Shown: positions 13,691-23,224 of the stretch, in pieces
How the letters are laid out: the number at the start of each line of letters is the position of its first letter
How positions within the stretch are numbered: position 1 is the stretch's first letter
Source of the DNA: Bacillus sp. EB01
GTDB taxonomy: Bacteria; Bacillota; Bacilli; Bacillales; Cytobacillaceae
Assembly: GCF_000613125.1 (NCBI RefSeq)
Contig: NZ_HG964497.1
Location: 478,823 to 542,822, forward strand
Direction: 5' to 3'
DNA length: 64,000 nucleotides
Translations under genes and position numbers: made by a program
Notes under the pieces: model-generated
Told to the model about the DNA's origin: nothing
What the model saw: the letters and a program-made list of their open reading frames with translations, nothing else
Database searches by the model: none

Positions 13691-13719
13691 AGCATACAAT
13701 AGCACTTTGTCGATGTCAA
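13691..13719 (-). promoter_or_regulatory. sigma-A promoter of the atp operon
   Basis: Perfect TTGACA (13719-13714), 17-base spacer and TATGCT (13696-13691) on the minus strand. The predicted leader before atpZ is about 120 bases. Confidence 0.8.
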
Positions 13720-13987
13720 TTCATTTGTGGTGAATAGATTCACAAACTTTCCCAAAAAGCGGTCATAATTGTAAAAATAGCTTGATAGACTATCTCTATT
13801 ATATTTGCACTGTGTGTGAATTGTTTATGTTTGTATTATATCATTTTTGATTCAAGGATGCCTGTTTTTTCGACAATTGAAAATATTTAGGACTGTATAA
13901 AGCCACCTAAGAGGAGTGAGTTTACCCTTCCATAATGTATGTAAATTTATTTCACTTACTGAACTCTCACTCCTCATTATTTTCTTT
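13720..13987. other. Intergenic gap; wide inverted repeat behind the protease gene
   Basis: Holds an AT-rich stretch with a TATAAT-like box near 13836 and an inverted repeat, GAGGAGTGAG at 13911-13920 and CTCACTCCTC at 13966-13975, just after the stop of the subtilisin-like gene. The loop is 45 bases and no T run follows, so a terminator role is uncertain. Confidence 0.4.
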
Positions 13988-16222
13988 TCATGGTTCAATC
14001 TGAATAATCGTTTCCACCATATCCTCTTTTCCCGCTTTCCTGGCAAATATTTTTGCGATATATAGTCCAGGGCCGGGAAGGTTTTCCTGTACAATTTTCC
14101 GTTTCCTATATCCTCTTTCAATTCTTCTCCCATAATCAAGGAATCCAGAGAATGTATAATCTGATTTTCTGAAAAGGGCAATTCCAAACTCTTCCGCTCC
14201 CCCAGGTAAATATACTTCATATAAATAGTTTCCTGGGGCATCGCCCTCGGCAAATTCAAACCCCATCACCCGAGGGTAATCTGGTTCAGTGTAAGCAAAG
14301 ATATACGGGACTCTGATTTTATTGTCTCCGGCTTGCAGTGAAAAAGCACCCTCAGCTATCTTTCCTTTCAACTCATCGGGATCAATACGCAACGTAATTG
14401 AGACCGCCTTCTTCTCGCCTGGCCCTAACTCAAAGGGCAAAGGCATCCTCCAGTCAAGTCCCGCCTGGCTGGGAGGTATCGAAAAGGCAACCCTAACCCT
14501 TCCTGAGCCAACATTTTTAATTGTAAGCCAACTTGTTTCTGCTGATTTCCATAATGTCCTGGGCATTTTTCCAAAGGTAATTGAACCTGGCATAACAAGC
14601 ACATTATGACTGGCAGCCTTCTCTGGCTGCACACGCCCGGCCCCCTGTTCAAAGGTTTTGTAATCCTTACCGCTTTTCTGATGCAAAGGAAGTGCTGTAT
14701 TCATGAGTGCCGCTTTTATTTCTTGCGGAGTCCACTCTGGATGTGCCTGTTTTATGAGAGCACATACACCCGCTACATAAGGAGCGGCCATGCTTGTCCC
14801 ATTTAATTGCAAATATCCTCCAGGAACTGTACTGGAAATAGCCACCCCTGGGGCAACTACATCAGGTTTGATTTCCCACGTTCCTGTAACAGGGCCCCTT
14901 GAGCTAAATGGCGCTAAAAGGTTACTCTCCTCCTTAAAGATAATACGGGCTGAATCCTTACCTGCTATTAATCGGCTTAAAAGGTGTTCTCCCGAAGCAT
15001 TTGTAATTGATGATACCGGGAATGGGGCAGTGGAGTTTAAATTGCCTGCAAAGCCGCCTTTTACATTATTGTATATAATTACTCCCTTAGCCCCCTTTCT
15101 TAGTGCATTCTGCACTTTTTGGGCAAAGGTCAACTTTCCCCTTTTGATTAGGGCAACTTTATTTTTTGACTGTCTCAACTCATGTTCAGTGCCATAGCCT
15201 CCATCTGTTAAATCGAATGAAGGACTTGATTTCCATTGTTCAGAACCAGCCATTGTTTCTAGCTTCATTTTTTCGTTTGTTCCTTCTATTAATATATACG
15301 GAACTTTCATAAGAGGTGTGGAAGCACCCACAGAAATTGCCTTAGAGGATGTTCCAGGCGCACCGACCGTCCATTGCCCTGGACCTGAATTCCCGTTTGA
15401 AACAACTGCGACAACCCCTTTTTCAACTGCCTTATTTAAAGCAACTGAAATAGGCAAATCAGGACCATTCACATCATTGCCTAAAGACAGATTTAGAATA
15501 TCTACCTTATCCTTAATAGCTTGATCAATCGCGGCCAATACAAGTTCAGAAGTGCCTGTCCCACCCGGACCAAGGGCCCGGTATGCCCTGAGCATCGCAT
15601 CCGGTGCTATACCGCGCATTTTTCCATTTGCTGCAATAATTCCTGCTACATGCGTCCCGTGTATGGTTGACGCACCAGAGCCTCCTTTTGTTTCCATCGG
15701 GTCAGCGTCATGATCAACGAAGTCCCAGCCGCCTCGATAAGCTCTTCTTAAATCGGGATGAGTATAATCAATTCCGGTATCAATAACCCCAACACTAACC
15801 CCTCTTCCCGTCAACCGTTGCTGGGTGTTAATTAAGAGTGGATAGCTGCTCACTGAATAATCTTTATCTATTGAGTTAGTCCGATTTAGCTCTTGTGTGA
15901 GAGTTTCACTTTTATACGTTTTAATAGGTGAAAAAGTCTCAACCCATGCTTCTTTTTCCAACTTCAAAATTTCCCCATGATTCCCTTCTAGAGAAAATCC
16001 ATAAATTGATTCTGAAAATACATAGCGGAGTTTAACACTTGGGTATCTCTTTAGAAGTCTGCGGATTTCATCTTCAGTTGCCTTTTCCTTCATAATAACT
16101 ATTCCCGACTCGATAGCTTTCGGATCTTCTTCAGGAAGTGGAGGCACTGATATGGCCGCCTCACTTTTTTGGACTTCACACAGCAATAAGATTAAAAACA
16201 TAGCAACTGTTAATTTCCGCAT
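13988..16222 (-). CDS. Secreted subtilisin-like serine protease with PA domain (Vpr-like)
   Basis: A 744-residue extracellular S8 protease. Signal peptide 1-22; inhibitor I9-like propeptide at about 40-100; catalytic domain from about 135. The triad is visible: Asp148 in GVIDTGIDYTHPD, His188 in STIHGTHVAG and Ser477 in LNGTSMAAP, with oxyanion Asn276 in SNGNSG. A PA insert lies between His and Ser at about 330-430 (KGAKGVIIYNN), as in B. subtilis Vpr. The C-terminal 200 residues are a beta-rich accessory region with WLTIKNVGSGRVRV. Start ATG with AAAGGAGGG upstream. Divergent from the secreted propeller-like gene at 16391. Confidence 0.93.
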   Translation of the reverse strand: MRKLTVAMFLILLLCEVQKSEAAISVPPLPEEDPKAIESGIVIMKEKATEDEIRRLLKRYPSVKLRYVFSESIYGFSLEGNHGEILKLEKEAWVETFSPIKTYKSETLTQELNRTNSIDKDYSVSSYPLLINTQQRLTGRGVSVGVIDTGIDYTHPDLRRAYRGGWDFVDHDADPMETKGGSGASTIHGTHVAGIIAANGKMRGIAPDAMLRAYRALGPGGTGTSELVLAAIDQAIKDKVDILNLSLGNDVNGPDLPISVALNKAVEKGVVAVVSNGNSGPGQWTVGAPGTSSKAISVGASTPLMKVPYILIEGTNEKMKLETMAGSEQWKSSPSFDLTDGGYGTEHELRQSKNKVALIKRGKLTFAQKVQNALRKGAKGVIIYNNVKGGFAGNLNSTAPFPVSSITNASGEHLLSRLIAGKDSARIIFKEESNLLAPFSSRGPVTGTWEIKPDVVAPGVAISSTVPGGYLQLNGTSMAAPYVAGVCALIKQAHPEWTPQEIKAALMNTALPLHQKSGKDYKTFEQGAGRVQPEKAASHNVLVMPGSITFGKMPRTLWKSAETSWLTIKNVGSGRVRVAFSIPPSQAGLDWRMPLPFELGPGEKKAVSITLRIDPDELKGKIAEGAFSLQAGDNKIRVPYIFAYTEPDYPRVMGFEFAEGDAPGNYLYEVYLPGGAEEFGIALFRKSDYTFSGFLDYGRRIERGYRKRKIVQENLPGPGLYIAKIFARKAGKEDMVETIIQIEP

Positions 16223-16390
16223 ACAATACCCTCCTTTGTCTTAATAGGGTTTAACGGAGTCATGAAAAGTATGCGAAATACACTTTTCTCCAAAAACTGC
16301 CATACTTTTTGCGACTATGTTCCCATTACAGAGGGTTTTGCTTCCTTTAAAATGGAAAAGACAGAGAAAATACAACACAGGGGGAACGTA

Positions 16391-17236
16391 ATGAAACAAG
16401 CCAGGTACAAAATTACAGCAGTTTTACTTTCTGTACTGATTGGAATTTTCGCAATAACGAACGACGGGTTACGGGCAAAGGCCGCGATGACGATACATTC
16501 ACTTACATTCAGTAACAAGATTTCTGTTAAAACCCTGTTTTATCCATACCGAAACTCATCTACTGTTACCAATCTTAATGATATTAGGAGCCTGCAAGGA
16601 ATTGCAGTTGATCAGTATAACAATATGTATTTAACATATGCCACTGGTGACAAAACCACTTACGGATATATATACAAATATAGTCCTAAGGGAGTGCTTC
16701 TGAAAAAGAGCGCTCGACTTACAATCGGCCACGGACAGGCAATTGCGTATAAAAGCGGTTATCTCTATCAATTGGCGGATGTGAAAGGACAAGAAAGCTA
16801 TACCCTTCAAAAAATAAATCCTTCCACACTTACGGTAGTTCGCAAGTGGAAGGTTCCTACAAGCATCCACCCAAATGTCGTTGCCATGCTTGATTCAAAT
16901 ACAGCAGTGGCTGTTTCCAAATCAGGGGATGGATATGATATTAATAAAATTCACTTAGGCAGCGGTACATGGGCTACCAGGGATTGGCGTGAAAAGATTC
17001 ATATTAGCGGAATGATTGGCACAACCTCCGGAAAGCCAATCCAAGGGTTTGCCTATGGGAATGGAAAATACTATCTATTATCCAACGGGGAATACATGAC
17101 CTTTGATAAGTATGGCAAAAACAAAGTCAGGGTAAAGCTGAATACAGCTAGAGAGCCAGAAGGAATTACGATAAACAGTGCAGGAAAAATCCTGATCCAA
17201 TTTAATAAGCTAAATGAAGTTTTTATCCAGCGATGA
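16391..17236 (+). CDS. Secreted protein of unknown function, probably beta-propeller
   Basis: I do not recognise a named family. The 281-residue protein has a signal peptide (ITAVLLSVLIGIFAIT, cleavage near AKA) followed by repeated strands of the NHL/six-bladed type: LQGIAVDQYNNMYLTYA, GQAIAYKSGYLYQL, IQGFAYGNGKYYLL and PEGITINSAGKILIQF recur about every 45-60 residues. Propellers of this sort bind ligands or matrix. Start ATG 16391 with GGGGGAACGTA upstream; the frame continues to 16262 but without a signal peptide at its front. It is followed by its own terminator. Confidence 0.85.
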   Translation: MKQARYKITAVLLSVLIGIFAITNDGLRAKAAMTIHSLTFSNKISVKTLFYPYRNSSTVTNLNDIRSLQGIAVDQYNNMYLTYATGDKTTYGYIYKYSPKGVLLKKSARLTIGHGQAIAYKSGYLYQLADVKGQESYTLQKINPSTLTVVRKWKVPTSIHPNVVAMLDSNTAVAVSKSGDGYDINKIHLGSGTWATRDWREKIHISGMIGTTSGKPIQGFAYGNGKYYLLSNGEYMTFDKYGKNKVRVKLNTAREPEGITINSAGKILIQFNKLNEVFIQR

Positions 17237-17241
17237 TAGGA

Positions 17242-17276
17242 AAACCAAAGCAGGCACCACTTGCTTTGGTTTTTTT
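17242..17276 (+). terminator. Intrinsic terminator after the propeller-like gene
   Basis: AAACCAAAGCA-GGCACCAC-TTGCTTTGGTTT followed by TTTTT on the plus strand, directly after the stop codon. Confidence 0.9.
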
Positions 17277-17335
17277 AATTTTGTTAAGCTGAACTTTCTG
17301 CTATTGTTACTGTAACGATTACGGGAGGTAGCCCC

Positions 17336-18121
17336 ATGGTTCATCTAAAACGTGTCACTCTAGTTAAGGAAATACATGAATCATATTATCCTTTTAACCT
17401 GCCCCTTGTTCAAAACTTCAAAGATTTCACTTTTGAAAATAAGGTTACTCTATTTGTAGGGGAAAATGGGTCAGGCAAGTCTACCTTTCTTGAGGCCATT
17501 GCCGCCAATAGCGGAATCCCCCTTATTGGTTCCGCTGTGACAATTGATTCAGATAGCTCGCTTGAACCTGCCCGGGAGCTCGGGCAAAAGTTAAAGCTGA
17601 CGTGGAAAATTCGTTCAAAAAACGGGTTTTTCTTCCGTGCCAATGACTTTATAAATTTTTCCAGAAAGCTCGCTGAAGTAAAAATTGAATCTAAACAAGC
17701 AGTAAAAGAAATTCGTGAGCGGGACAAGTTTAGCCTCGAAGCGCTTCCTTATGCCAGGACGCTTTACGATTTACAGGAGCTCTACGGGGATGGACTGGAG
17801 GTCCGGTCACACGGGGAAAGCTTTTTGGACCTGTTCCAGGCAAGATTTCGCCCATCTGGCCTCTATCTTCTGGACGAGCCCGAAGCCCCATTGTCTCCCT
17901 TGAAACAACTGACACTAATCTCTCTTATTCTTGAAATGGTCAGGATGGATGCCCAATTTATTATTGCTACCCATTCACCGATGCTTATGGCCATTCCCGG
18001 CGCAGATATTTACACCCTTGATGAAGGATTATTTAATAAAACCCCATACGAAGAAGTCGAGCACGTACGCCTGATTAAGGATTTCCTAGAAAACCCACAG
18101 CGTTTCTTAAGGCATCTATAG
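17336..18121 (+). CDS. AAA/ABC-type ATPase of the COG3910 kind
   Basis: A 261-residue soluble ATPase without membrane segments. Walker A GENGSGKST at 42-50, a signature-like SHGES at about 158-162, Walker B LYLLDEPE at about 176-183, and an H-loop His in ATHSPML at about 213. These are in the order and spacing of ABC/SMC-like ATPases with a short insert and no hinge coiled coil. The family is widespread and poorly characterised. Start ATG 17336 with GGGAGGTAG upstream. It stands alone between two terminators; no nuclease or toxin partner is adjacent. Confidence 0.88.
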   Translation: MVHLKRVTLVKEIHESYYPFNLPLVQNFKDFTFENKVTLFVGENGSGKSTFLEAIAANSGIPLIGSAVTIDSDSSLEPARELGQKLKLTWKIRSKNGFFFRANDFINFSRKLAEVKIESKQAVKEIRERDKFSLEALPYARTLYDLQELYGDGLEVRSHGESFLDLFQARFRPSGLYLLDEPEAPLSPLKQLTLISLILEMVRMDAQFIIATHSPMLMAIPGADIYTLDEGLFNKTPYEEVEHVRLIKDFLENPQRFLRHL

Positions 18122-18146
18122 TAAGCGAAAAAGGATATTTAAACAC

Positions 18147-18191
18147 AAAAAAGCCGGACGAAACCCTTTAGGATTCCGTTCCGGCTTTTTT
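18147..18191. terminator. Terminator shared by the AAA ATPase gene and the upp-side transcript
   Basis: AAAAAAGCCGGA...TCCGGCTTTTTT: a stem flanked by A and T runs that can work on both strands. Confidence 0.85.
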
Positions 18192-18223
18192 AAATATCAC
18201 AATTTAATAACGATTCTGGGCAA

Positions 18224-18448
18224 ATCCAGTTCCAGCGTCTACGTCTAGCTCCACAAGGAAAGCTTCCTCGAGATGCATCGCACGAAATTACGCGATAGCG
18301 TAATGAGGAGCGCCTATCGCTTATCAAACTTCAGGCCTCCTCCCTACGATAAGTCATGCACGAACACGCTTGCGCTCTTCATGATTCCTTTATCTCAGTC
18401 GAAGTCCCTCCATTTTGTACGGCGATGACCGAGGCGCTTGCGCTTTTG
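18224..18448. repeat. Dispersed intergenic repeat, copy A (3' flank of upp)
   Basis: The right part (18344-18448, starting CTACGATAAGTCAT and ending AGGCGCTTGCGCTTTT) is about 80 percent identical by eye to 42967-43070. It ends 5 bases from the upp stop. The left end CCAGTTCCAGCGTCTA is roughly complementary in style to the right end, as in the palindromic-ended intergenic elements scattered through Bacillaceae genomes. Confidence 0.75.
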
Positions 18449-18453
18449 GTTGT

Positions 18454-19116
<663 letters not shown>

Positions 19117-19178
19117 CTATATCGTTTCACACTTCGTCTCATTTTACAGAAAAAAATTCACAAGGGCAACAAACATGT

Positions 19179-19214
19179 AAAAAGGAAAGCCGGCCCAATT
19201 TATGGATGCCGGCT
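19179..19214 (-). terminator. Intrinsic terminator after glyA
   Basis: Minus strand AGCCGGC...GCCGGCT followed by TTCCTTTTT. Confidence 0.75.
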
Positions 19215-19222
19215 ATCTTGAT

Positions 19223-20464
19223 TTAATATTCAGGGTAGAGAGTGAATTTTTCGGTTAACGCGTCAACGCGTTCCTTTGCCTCAGTTAGTTTTGTCTCATC
19301 ATCATGGTTTTTCAAAGTAAAAGCAATCAACGAAGCAATTTCCTTCATCTCTTCAGCACCAAAGCCACGGGAAGTGACAGCTGCAGTTCCGATACGGATG
19401 CCGCTTGTGACAAAAGGGCTTTCAGGATCGAATGGAATCGTGTTTTTGTTGACAGTAATACCAATCTCGTCCAAAATCTTTTCAGCAACTTTACCGGTCA
19501 ATCCAAGCGATCTGAGATCAATCAGAATTAGATGGTTGTCGGTCCCGCCAGATACAAGTGAAACACCTTCCGCCTGCAAACCATTTGCAAGAGCCTTCGC
19601 ATTTTCAATAATATTTTTGGCATATTCCTTAAAGGAATCCTGAAGGACTTCACCAAATGCAACAGCCTTGGCTGCAATGACATGCATAAGCGGCCCCCCT
19701 TGGATTCCCGGAAAGATGGACTTGTCTATTTTCTTGGCAAACTCCTCACGGCAAAGAATTAATCCTCCTCGAGGGCCGCGGAGAGTTTTATGCGTGGTCG
19801 ATGTTACAAAATCAGCATAAGGAACAGGACTTTGATGAAGGCCTGCAGCAACAAGACCGGCAATATGGGCCATGTCGACCATTAAATATGCGCCAACTTC
19901 ATCGGCAATTTCCTTAAACTTTTTAAAATCAATTTCACGAGGATATGCGCTAGCCCCCGCTACAATCAGCTTAGGCTTATGCTCAAGTGCCTTTTCACGG
20001 ACATCATTGTAATTAATCAAATGTGTTTCCTGATCAACGCCGTACTCAATAAACTTGTATTGAACCCCACTGAAATTTACAGGGCTGCCGTGTGTTAAAT
20101 GGCCGCCATGGGACAAATTCATGCCTAGTACAGTATCTCCCGGCTCAAGTATAGTAAAATATACCGCCATGTTTGCTTGGGCGCCTGAGTGAGGCTGGAC
20201 ATTGGCATGTTCAGCTCCAAAGATTTCCTTAACCCGATCACGAGCTAAGTCCTCGGCAATATCTACATATTCACATCCGCCATAATAGCGCCGGTTAGGG
20301 TAGCCTTCCGCATATTTATTAGTAAGCACCGATCCTTGCGCTTCCATAACCGCTTCACTGACAAAATTCTCCGATGCAATTAGTTCAATTTTTGAACGCT
20401 GTCTTCCCAATTCCTTTTGGATTGCTTCAAAAACTTGTGGATCCCGTTCTGCCAAATGCTTCAT
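19223..20464 (-). CDS. glyA: Serine hydroxymethyltransferase
   Basis: PLP enzyme converting serine and tetrahydrofolate to glycine and methylene-THF. 413 residues; [41 protein letters not shown] and the PLP-lysine motif [14 protein letters not shown] are visible. Start ATG 20464 with AAGGGGGATTATC upstream; the open frame to 20494 is not used. Upstream neighbour ywlG is 80 bases away, likely one transcript. Confidence 0.98.
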   Translation of the reverse strand: MKHLAERDPQVFEAIQKELGRQRSKIELIASENFVSEAVMEAQGSVLTNKYAEGYPNRRYYGGCEYVDIAEDLARDRVKEIFGAEHANVQPHSGAQANMAVYFTILEPGDTVLGMNLSHGGHLTHGSPVNFSGVQYKFIEYGVDQETHLINYNDVREKALEHKPKLIVAGASAYPREIDFKKFKEIADEVGAYLMVDMAHIAGLVAAGLHQSPVPYADFVTSTTHKTLRGPRGGLILCREEFAKKIDKSIFPGIQGGPLMHVIAAKAVAFGEVLQDSFKEYAKNIIENAKALANGLQAEGVSLVSGGTDNHLILIDLRSLGLTGKVAEKILDEIGITVNKNTIPFDPESPFVTSGIRIGTAAVTSRGFGAEEMKEIASLIAFTLKNHDDETKLTEAKERVDALTEKFTLYPEY

Positions 20465-20544
20465 GATAATCCCCCTTGAACGTCCTGTAATCAAAATGCT
20501 GAAAATTCTCTATTATTTTAGCAGTTTCCTATTGGAAAAGATAC

Positions 20545-21120
20545 TCAGGTGCAGGAAAGATTCTCTGATGTCCGCTCGTAGACAGCCCGCGGGCCTCCGA
20601 TAAGCTTTGGCCTCGTTTTAGCCAAGGTTACGTTAGCTTCCCCAAGCCTTCTTCGGCCCACCCTGACAGGAACCGCAACTCGCTTCAAATGCATACCTAT
20701 CAAGGTTTCGCCAATATCAATTCCAGCTTCCGCCTGAATTGATTCAACTACAACAGCATCTTCCATCCTATTAAACGCATATGTAGCCATGGCACCGCCG
20801 GCATGGCGAACTGGTACGACAGATACTTCTTCTAAATTGTGGTCACTGGCGGTCGTCCTTTCGACTATCAAAGCTCGATTTAAGTGCTCACAACACTGAA
20901 ATGCCAATTTCACCCCTGTTTTATCTCGGAACTTATCCAGCTGCCGATAAATTAGTTCAGCAATTTCTATTGTCCCGGCTGTCCCGATTCTCTTTCCAGC
21001 AACCTCGCTTGTACTGCAGCCAACTACCATCAGGCTTCCGGAACGAATATTCACTTGGTCTAGAAACGCTTCGAGGATTTCCGATAACTCCTGTTCAAGT
21101 TCTTCAATTGTATCTGACAT
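20545..21120 (-). CDS. ywlG: TIGR01440/DUF436 family protein YwlG
   Basis: A 191-residue conserved Firmicutes protein of unknown function. Visible hallmarks are VVGCSTSEVAGKRIGTAG near residue 32, FQCCEHLNRALIVE and VPVRHAGGAMATYAF. Its conserved place between rpiB and glyA is the best clue. Start ATG with AGGGGGATTAATA upstream. Confidence 0.92.
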   Translation of the reverse strand: MSDTIEELEQELSEILEAFLDQVNIRSGSLMVVGCSTSEVAGKRIGTAGTIEIAELIYRQLDKFRDKTGVKLAFQCCEHLNRALIVERTTASDHNLEEVSVVPVRHAGGAMATYAFNRMEDAVVVESIQAEAGIDIGETLIGMHLKRVAVPVRVGRRRLGEANVTLAKTRPKLIGGPRAVYERTSENLSCT

Positions 21121-21228
21121 TATTAATCCCCCTTATAGGCAGACTGAAATCCATCTCCAAAACCATCATTATATAAAAAGAGTACCCGGCCTGCTTCAGC
21201 GAAATTACCAATCAGTTTTATAATAAGC

Positions 21229-21675
21229 CTATTGGTTTTTCTTTTCGTATTCAGTAATTTTGCCAACCCGGTTGGCATGTCGGCCACCCGTGAATTCAGT
21301 GGTCAGCCAAATTTGCGCGATATCCCTGGCTAGGCCAGGCCCTATAACCCGCTCACCCATAGCAAGCATATTCGTATCATTGTGTTCCCTTGTTGCTTTT
21401 GCGCTAAAAGTATCATGGACAAGTGCACAGCGAATGCCCTTCACCTTATTTGCGGCGATACTCATTCCGATTCCAGTCCCGCAAATCAAAATTCCCCTAT
21501 GAAAATCTCCAGAAGCAACCTTCTCTGCCACAGGCAAGGCATAATCCGGATAATCGACCGATGTGCTGCATTCACAGCCAAAATCCTTATATTCAATATT
21601 TAATTCTTCTAGAAGGGATGCAATTTCCTTTCGGATATTCACCCCTCCATGGTCTGAAGCAAGTGCTACTTTCAT
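21229..21675 (-). CDS. rpiB: Ribose-5-phosphate isomerase B
   Basis: Interconverts ribose-5-P and ribulose-5-P. 148 residues with ASDHGG at the N terminus, DFGCECSTSVDYPDYA, ILICGTGIGMSIAANK (the catalytic Cys loop) and HNDTNMLAMGERV. Start ATG with AGGAGGAGTCACA upstream. Member of the ywlE-rpiB-ywlG-glyA run. Confidence 0.97.
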   Translation of the reverse strand: MKVALASDHGGVNIRKEIASLLEELNIEYKDFGCECSTSVDYPDYALPVAEKVASGDFHRGILICGTGIGMSIAANKVKGIRCALVHDTFSAKATREHNDTNMLAMGERVIGPGLARDIAQIWLTTEFTGGRHANRVGKITEYEKKNQ

Positions 21676-21781
21676 TGTGACTCCTCCTGCTAATTGTTAT
21701 GATTAATCCGGTTCTGAAGGAAGCTTGTCTAAACCTGCCAGCGCTGATTTACTCAGTGAATACGTTTTACATAACCAGTCT

Positions 21782-22225
21782 TTACTTTCGCAGCAGCCGA
21801 CTCATCGCCTTATCAATGAGCTGCACTAACTCCGCAAATGTCGCCCGATACACATCCACGTCGCCCCCATATGGGTCACTCACATCCGGATAGCCATCCT
21901 CTCCCGCAAACGCTTTTAGGGTAAAGGTTTTGGAAGCAGCCTGCGGATAGTTGGATATAATCGCCTGTTTATGCGAGAGCGTCATTGCCAGAATGACCGT
22001 AGCCCATTCCACATCAGCATGGGTAAGCAGACTTGATTGATGGTTATGAGTTATACTATTTTCATTCATAACGGTTATAGAATTCGATGAAGCAGAAGCC
22101 CCGTCCATTGCATAGACGCCAGCAGATCTCACCTCAACGCCTTCATGGTTCTTATTTTTCAGAATAGCCTCAGCCATTGGGCTTCGGCACGTATTGCCCG
22201 TACAAACAAACAACACACGATGCAT
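21782..22225 (-). CDS. ywlE: Protein-arginine phosphatase
   Basis: Low-molecular-weight phosphatase fold, 147 residues. The P-loop FVCTGNTCRSPMAE carries Cys nucleophile and Arg; the Thr between them (CTGNTCR) is the residue that marks arginine phosphatases, where tyrosine phosphatases have Ile/Leu. The general acid is in VSDPYGG. YwlE counters the McsB arginine kinase in the heat-shock/Clp system. Start ATG 22225 with AGGAGGAAGC upstream; the longer frame to 22306 is not supported. Confidence 0.95.
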   Translation of the reverse strand: MHRVLFVCTGNTCRSPMAEAILKNKNHEGVEVRSAGVYAMDGASASSNSITVMNENSITHNHQSSLLTHADVEWATVILAMTLSHKQAIISNYPQAASKTFTLKAFAGEDGYPDVSDPYGGDVDVYRATFAELVQLIDKAMSRLLRK

Positions 22226-22334
22226 GAACGCTTCCTCCTTTGCTATCATTATAAAACTGTTACCCTCAATTATCCAATCAGGCTCCGGTTTGAACTTGAA
22301 AACCAAAGGTATTTTTTTAGAGGAAATATTTTCT

Positions 22335-22367
22335 TCAAAACAAAACAGCTTCCACGTCGGAAGCTGT
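22335..22367 (-). terminator. Intrinsic terminator after mntP
   Basis: Minus strand ACAGCTTCC-GACGT-GGAAGCTGT followed by TTTGTTTTG. Confidence 0.85.
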
Positions 22368-22387
22368 CCAGGCCACTATACCTCTAA

Positions 22388-22942
22388 TTATAAGGGAAGC
22401 AGAAGTTTAATGCCAAAGGCCAGCAATATGATGCCGCCAAGTGACTCACTATAGGAGCCGAGCCACCCCTGAACCTTCCTCCCTATTAATAGACCCAACC
22501 ATGTCATTACTGTTGCCGCAAAACCAAAAAAGACAATTGCTGCCACGGTCCTGGCTCCATAAATCCCCAATGTAAGCCCGACTGAGAAGCTGTCGAGGCT
22601 GACACTTAAGGCAAAAAACAACAAACCTAAACCAATGGGCGTAATAATGCTTTCCTGCCCTTTTCTCAATCCAGCCCAAATCATTTGGATACCGAGCAGG
22701 ATCAGCAGCAATCCGCCGATTAACGAGGCAAACGAGCCAAATTGCTCTGACAGGAACCTGCCTGCAATCATGCCAACGAGAGGCATCCAAACATGGAAAA
22801 TACCTATCGTAATGCCGATTTTTAAAATCTGGCGAAGCCTGAGCCTGTACATACCCATCCCCAGCCCAACTGAAAATGCATCCATCCCAAGTGCGAACGC
22901 CATTAAAAGCAGCGTTGCAATTTCCCCAACTAATGACGACAT
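22388..22942 (-). CDS. mntP: Manganese efflux pump MntP
   Basis: A 184-residue membrane protein with six helices in two homologous halves, each with the signature Asp: [12 protein letters not shown] and [12 protein letters not shown]. Exports Mn(II). Start ATG 22942 with GGGAGGCTGGTCAGA upstream. It sits between ywlC and ywlE as ywlD does in B. subtilis. I saw no yybP-ykoY manganese riboswitch in the leader. Confidence 0.93.
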   Translation of the reverse strand: MSSLVGEIATLLLMAFALGMDAFSVGLGMGMYRLRLRQILKIGITIGIFHVWMPLVGMIAGRFLSEQFGSFASLIGGLLLILLGIQMIWAGLRKGQESIITPIGLGLLFFALSVSLDSFSVGLTLGIYGARTVAAIVFFGFAATVMTWLGLLIGRKVQGWLGSYSESLGGIILLAFGIKLLLPL

Positions 22943-23097
22943 TCTGACCAGCCTCCCGGACATGCTAGTTCATGATATGCACGTCCAGCAGTGAATAGAA
23001 GGAAGTTCAGAAAAGTACTGCAAAATTTAACCTACCTGACCGACTCATCCCGCATTAATTGGAACTAAGACACATCTCAAGATCCTGGGTTTATAAG

Positions 23098-23124
23098 AAA
23101 AAAATTAGGGCGGTTAACCGCCCT
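23098..23124 (-). terminator. Intrinsic terminator after ywlC
   Basis: Minus strand AGGGCGGTTAACCGCCCT, a perfect palindrome, followed by AATTTTTTT. It lies about 100 bases behind the stop. Confidence 0.8.
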
Positions 23125-23224
23125 TAAAGATTTTTCCTGGGCAACGGGCTTTGCACAGCAGCTAATAACCAGCGGGCGATGAAAATGCCCACTCAATTCC
23201 CTCTGTATCCCGCTGCTCCGCATT

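Noticed and set aside
13852-14259. Minus-strand open frame of 135 codons overlapping the end of the subtilisin-like gene
   Set aside because: It overlaps a clearly coding frame for most of its length, has no ribosome binding site and its product resembles nothing.
22943-23097. Possible manganese (yybP-ykoY) riboswitch before mntP
   Set aside because: The leader lacks the conserved loops and a terminator; only the ywlC terminator is present.
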